A stretch of DNA of 21,220 nucleotides. It comes from a virus. The notes below the pieces were generated by a model. It did no database searches and was not told where the DNA came from. It saw nothing but the letters and a program-made list of their open reading frames with translations. Position numbers and translations under genes: made by a program. How positions within the stretch are numbered: position 1 is the stretch's first letter; every line of letters begins with the position of its first letter. The DNA is taken from the IMG/VR virus record IMGVR_UViG_3300018013_000164, positions 1-21,220 of that record; one strand, given 5' to 3'. This document shows, piece by piece, positions 20,147 through 21,220 of this stretch.

Positions 20147-21220
20147 ATGGACGCACCTGAGACACAAGGCGGAGCAACGGCGACGGCGGAACCCACGGCA
20201 ACGGCGCAACCGGAAGCAACCGCGCCCGCAAACGAGAATGTGGCCGCGCGCGATAGTTGGCTGAAGACGGCCCAAAGCAGCGACACCGCGCCCAAACCCC
20301 AGGAAACAGCCCAGCCGCAAACAGAGAGCACGCCGGGCGCGGAGCTGCCGCAAGAGCAGATGCAGGATTTTGTGCCCAAAGGCGTGGTGATTACCCCGGC
20401 CAAGCGCAGCGGAATTTTAGGCATGGTGGATTCGCTGGCCGATGCCCTGGCCGGCAAGACGCGGCCCGAGCTGGGCGTTGACCAGGACGGCGACAAATAT
20501 ATCAAGACCCATGTGATGGGCCGGGGCGAGCAATGGATGAAGATTGCCGCAGAAGCCATGCACGGCGCGGCGGCGGGCTATGCGGCGGGCCAGGGCATCG
20601 GCAACCGCGGCAAAGCGCCGCTGGCGGGCTGGCAGGCTGAGCAGCAGGATGCCGACGCGCAGAAGAAAAATGCCGAAGATATGCAGGGGCAGGTGGACAA
20701 GCAAAAGCTGGAACAGGCCAACAACCAGAGGCTGCAAATGCAAGTGGCCGAGCACGCCTGGACCAACACCCGCAACCAGGCCGTGGCCAGCCAGCAGGAT
20801 ATTGATTGGGAGAAAAAGCAGAAAACGGAGCTGAGAGAAGAAAATGCGCAGTTTTTGGGCACGACGGCGCACTCGGGCGACATAAACCACATTTTGGAAG
20901 CGCACCCCGGCATAATGAAAAGCCTGGTGGGCTATCAGGGCGCCGAGCAGGACCTGGCGTTTATTCCGCATTTTGCCAACGGCAAGGCGGCGGGCTTTGA
21001 TGTTTACCGGACCAAGCCCGGAGCTTTGGACGAGGTGCTACCCAAAGGAACGACCTTTTCGACCTGGGACCCGATCAAAAAGGCCTATCAGGAGAATGCC
21101 GCGTCAGACGGCATGACCAAGCGCCAGCTGATGCAATATCAGATGGCCGCCTATGTGGCGAAAAGCGACGACGAAAAGAAGCAGGCGGATCTGGAGCACG
21201 TGAGACAGGGGACGGCCACA
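20147..21220 (+). CDS. Large Gln/Ala-rich virion protein, cut by window end
   Basis: The frame opens at ATG 20147 and runs through the last base without a stop, so at least 358 residues are present. The first about 60 residues are Pro/Thr/Ala/Glu-rich. Then comes FVPKGVVITPAKRSGILGMV and a Gly/Ala segment (MHGAAAGYAAGQGIGN, about 147-162) that may be membrane-active. A long Gln/Lys/Glu/Asp coiled helix region follows. The composition fits the large ejection proteins (T7 gp15/gp16 class). It starts 9 bases after the previous stop, with GGGATGATGGG upstream. Role inferred from order and composition. Confidence 0.6.
   Translation, partial: MDAPETQGGATATAEPTATAQPEATAPANENVAARDSWLKTAQSSDTAPKPQETAQPQTESTPGAELPQEQMQDFVPKGVVITPAKRSGILGMVDSLADALAGKTRPELGVDQDGDKYIKTHVMGRGEQWMKIAAEAMHGAAAGYAAGQGIGNRGKAPLAGWQAEQQDADAQKKNAEDMQGQVDKQKLEQANNQRLQMQVAEHAWTNTRNQAVASQQDIDWEKKQKTELREENAQFLGTTAHSGDINHILEAHPGIMKSLVGYQGAEQDLAFIPHFANGKAAGFDVYRTKPGALDEVLPKGTTFSTWDPIKKAYQENAASDGMTKRQLMQYQMAAYVAKSDDEKKQADLEHVRQGTAT

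Overview
This window is part of the genome of a tailed bacteriophage or prophage with a short-tailed (podovirus-type) virion. The evidence is gene content and order: a leftward early/replication segment at the left end, then a RusA-type resolvase, then about 19 kb of rightward, tightly packed virion genes. These run terminase large subunit, portal, decoration-like and scaffold-like proteins, an N4-gp56-type major capsid protein, two adaptor-like proteins, a 964-residue tail nozzle-like protein, and three candidate DNA-ejection proteins, the last of which runs off the right edge. I see no long-tail genes (no tape measure, sheath or tube), no lysis genes and no integrase. The high GC content, strong AGGAG-type ribosome sites and two copies of a CCCACTCATC...GATGAATGGG intergenic hairpin fit an Acidobacteriota (Terriglobales-like) host. 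That host call is inference from memory of such genomes, not a search.

Layout. 1-215 is AT-rich, has no convincing gene and carries a near-consensus promoter pointing left, out of the window. 216-1622 (minus strand) holds a DUF1376-type replication protein and, upstream of it, a ribbon-helix-helix regulator. Six copies of a 13-bp palindrome, ATGCT-N3-AGCAT, are scattered through the replication gene and its leader, three of them on a 46-bp tandem repeat. 1622-1665 is a small divergent promoter region. 1665-3280 holds RusA, a 37-residue membrane peptide, a double zinc-knuckle protein and a beta-rich virion-like protein. 3281-3505 is a gap with hairpins and one weak small ORF. 3506-8471 holds a charged leader protein, terminase, a 59-residue linker gene, portal and an Ig-like protein. 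8544-11293 holds two small head-region genes, a scaffold-like protein and the capsid protein. 11389-13934 is an accessory block of two zinc-ribbon proteins, a 58-residue protein, a secreted protein and a two-domain beta protein. 14052-21220 is the tail and ejection module.

How it fits together. The regulator and replication protein would act early, with the palindromes as candidate operators or origin iterons. RusA would resolve replicated DNA. Terminase would pump it through the portal into a shell built by the capsid protein on the scaffold-like protein. Adaptors and nozzle close the head, and the GNAT-like, gp14-like and large Gln-rich proteins would be carried inside for delivery. The points most worth a second look are the palindrome family, the signal-peptide-like extension on the capsid protein, the paired 9-bp-periodic hairpins around the zinc-ribbon gene, and the sharing of small beta modules between unrelated virion genes.
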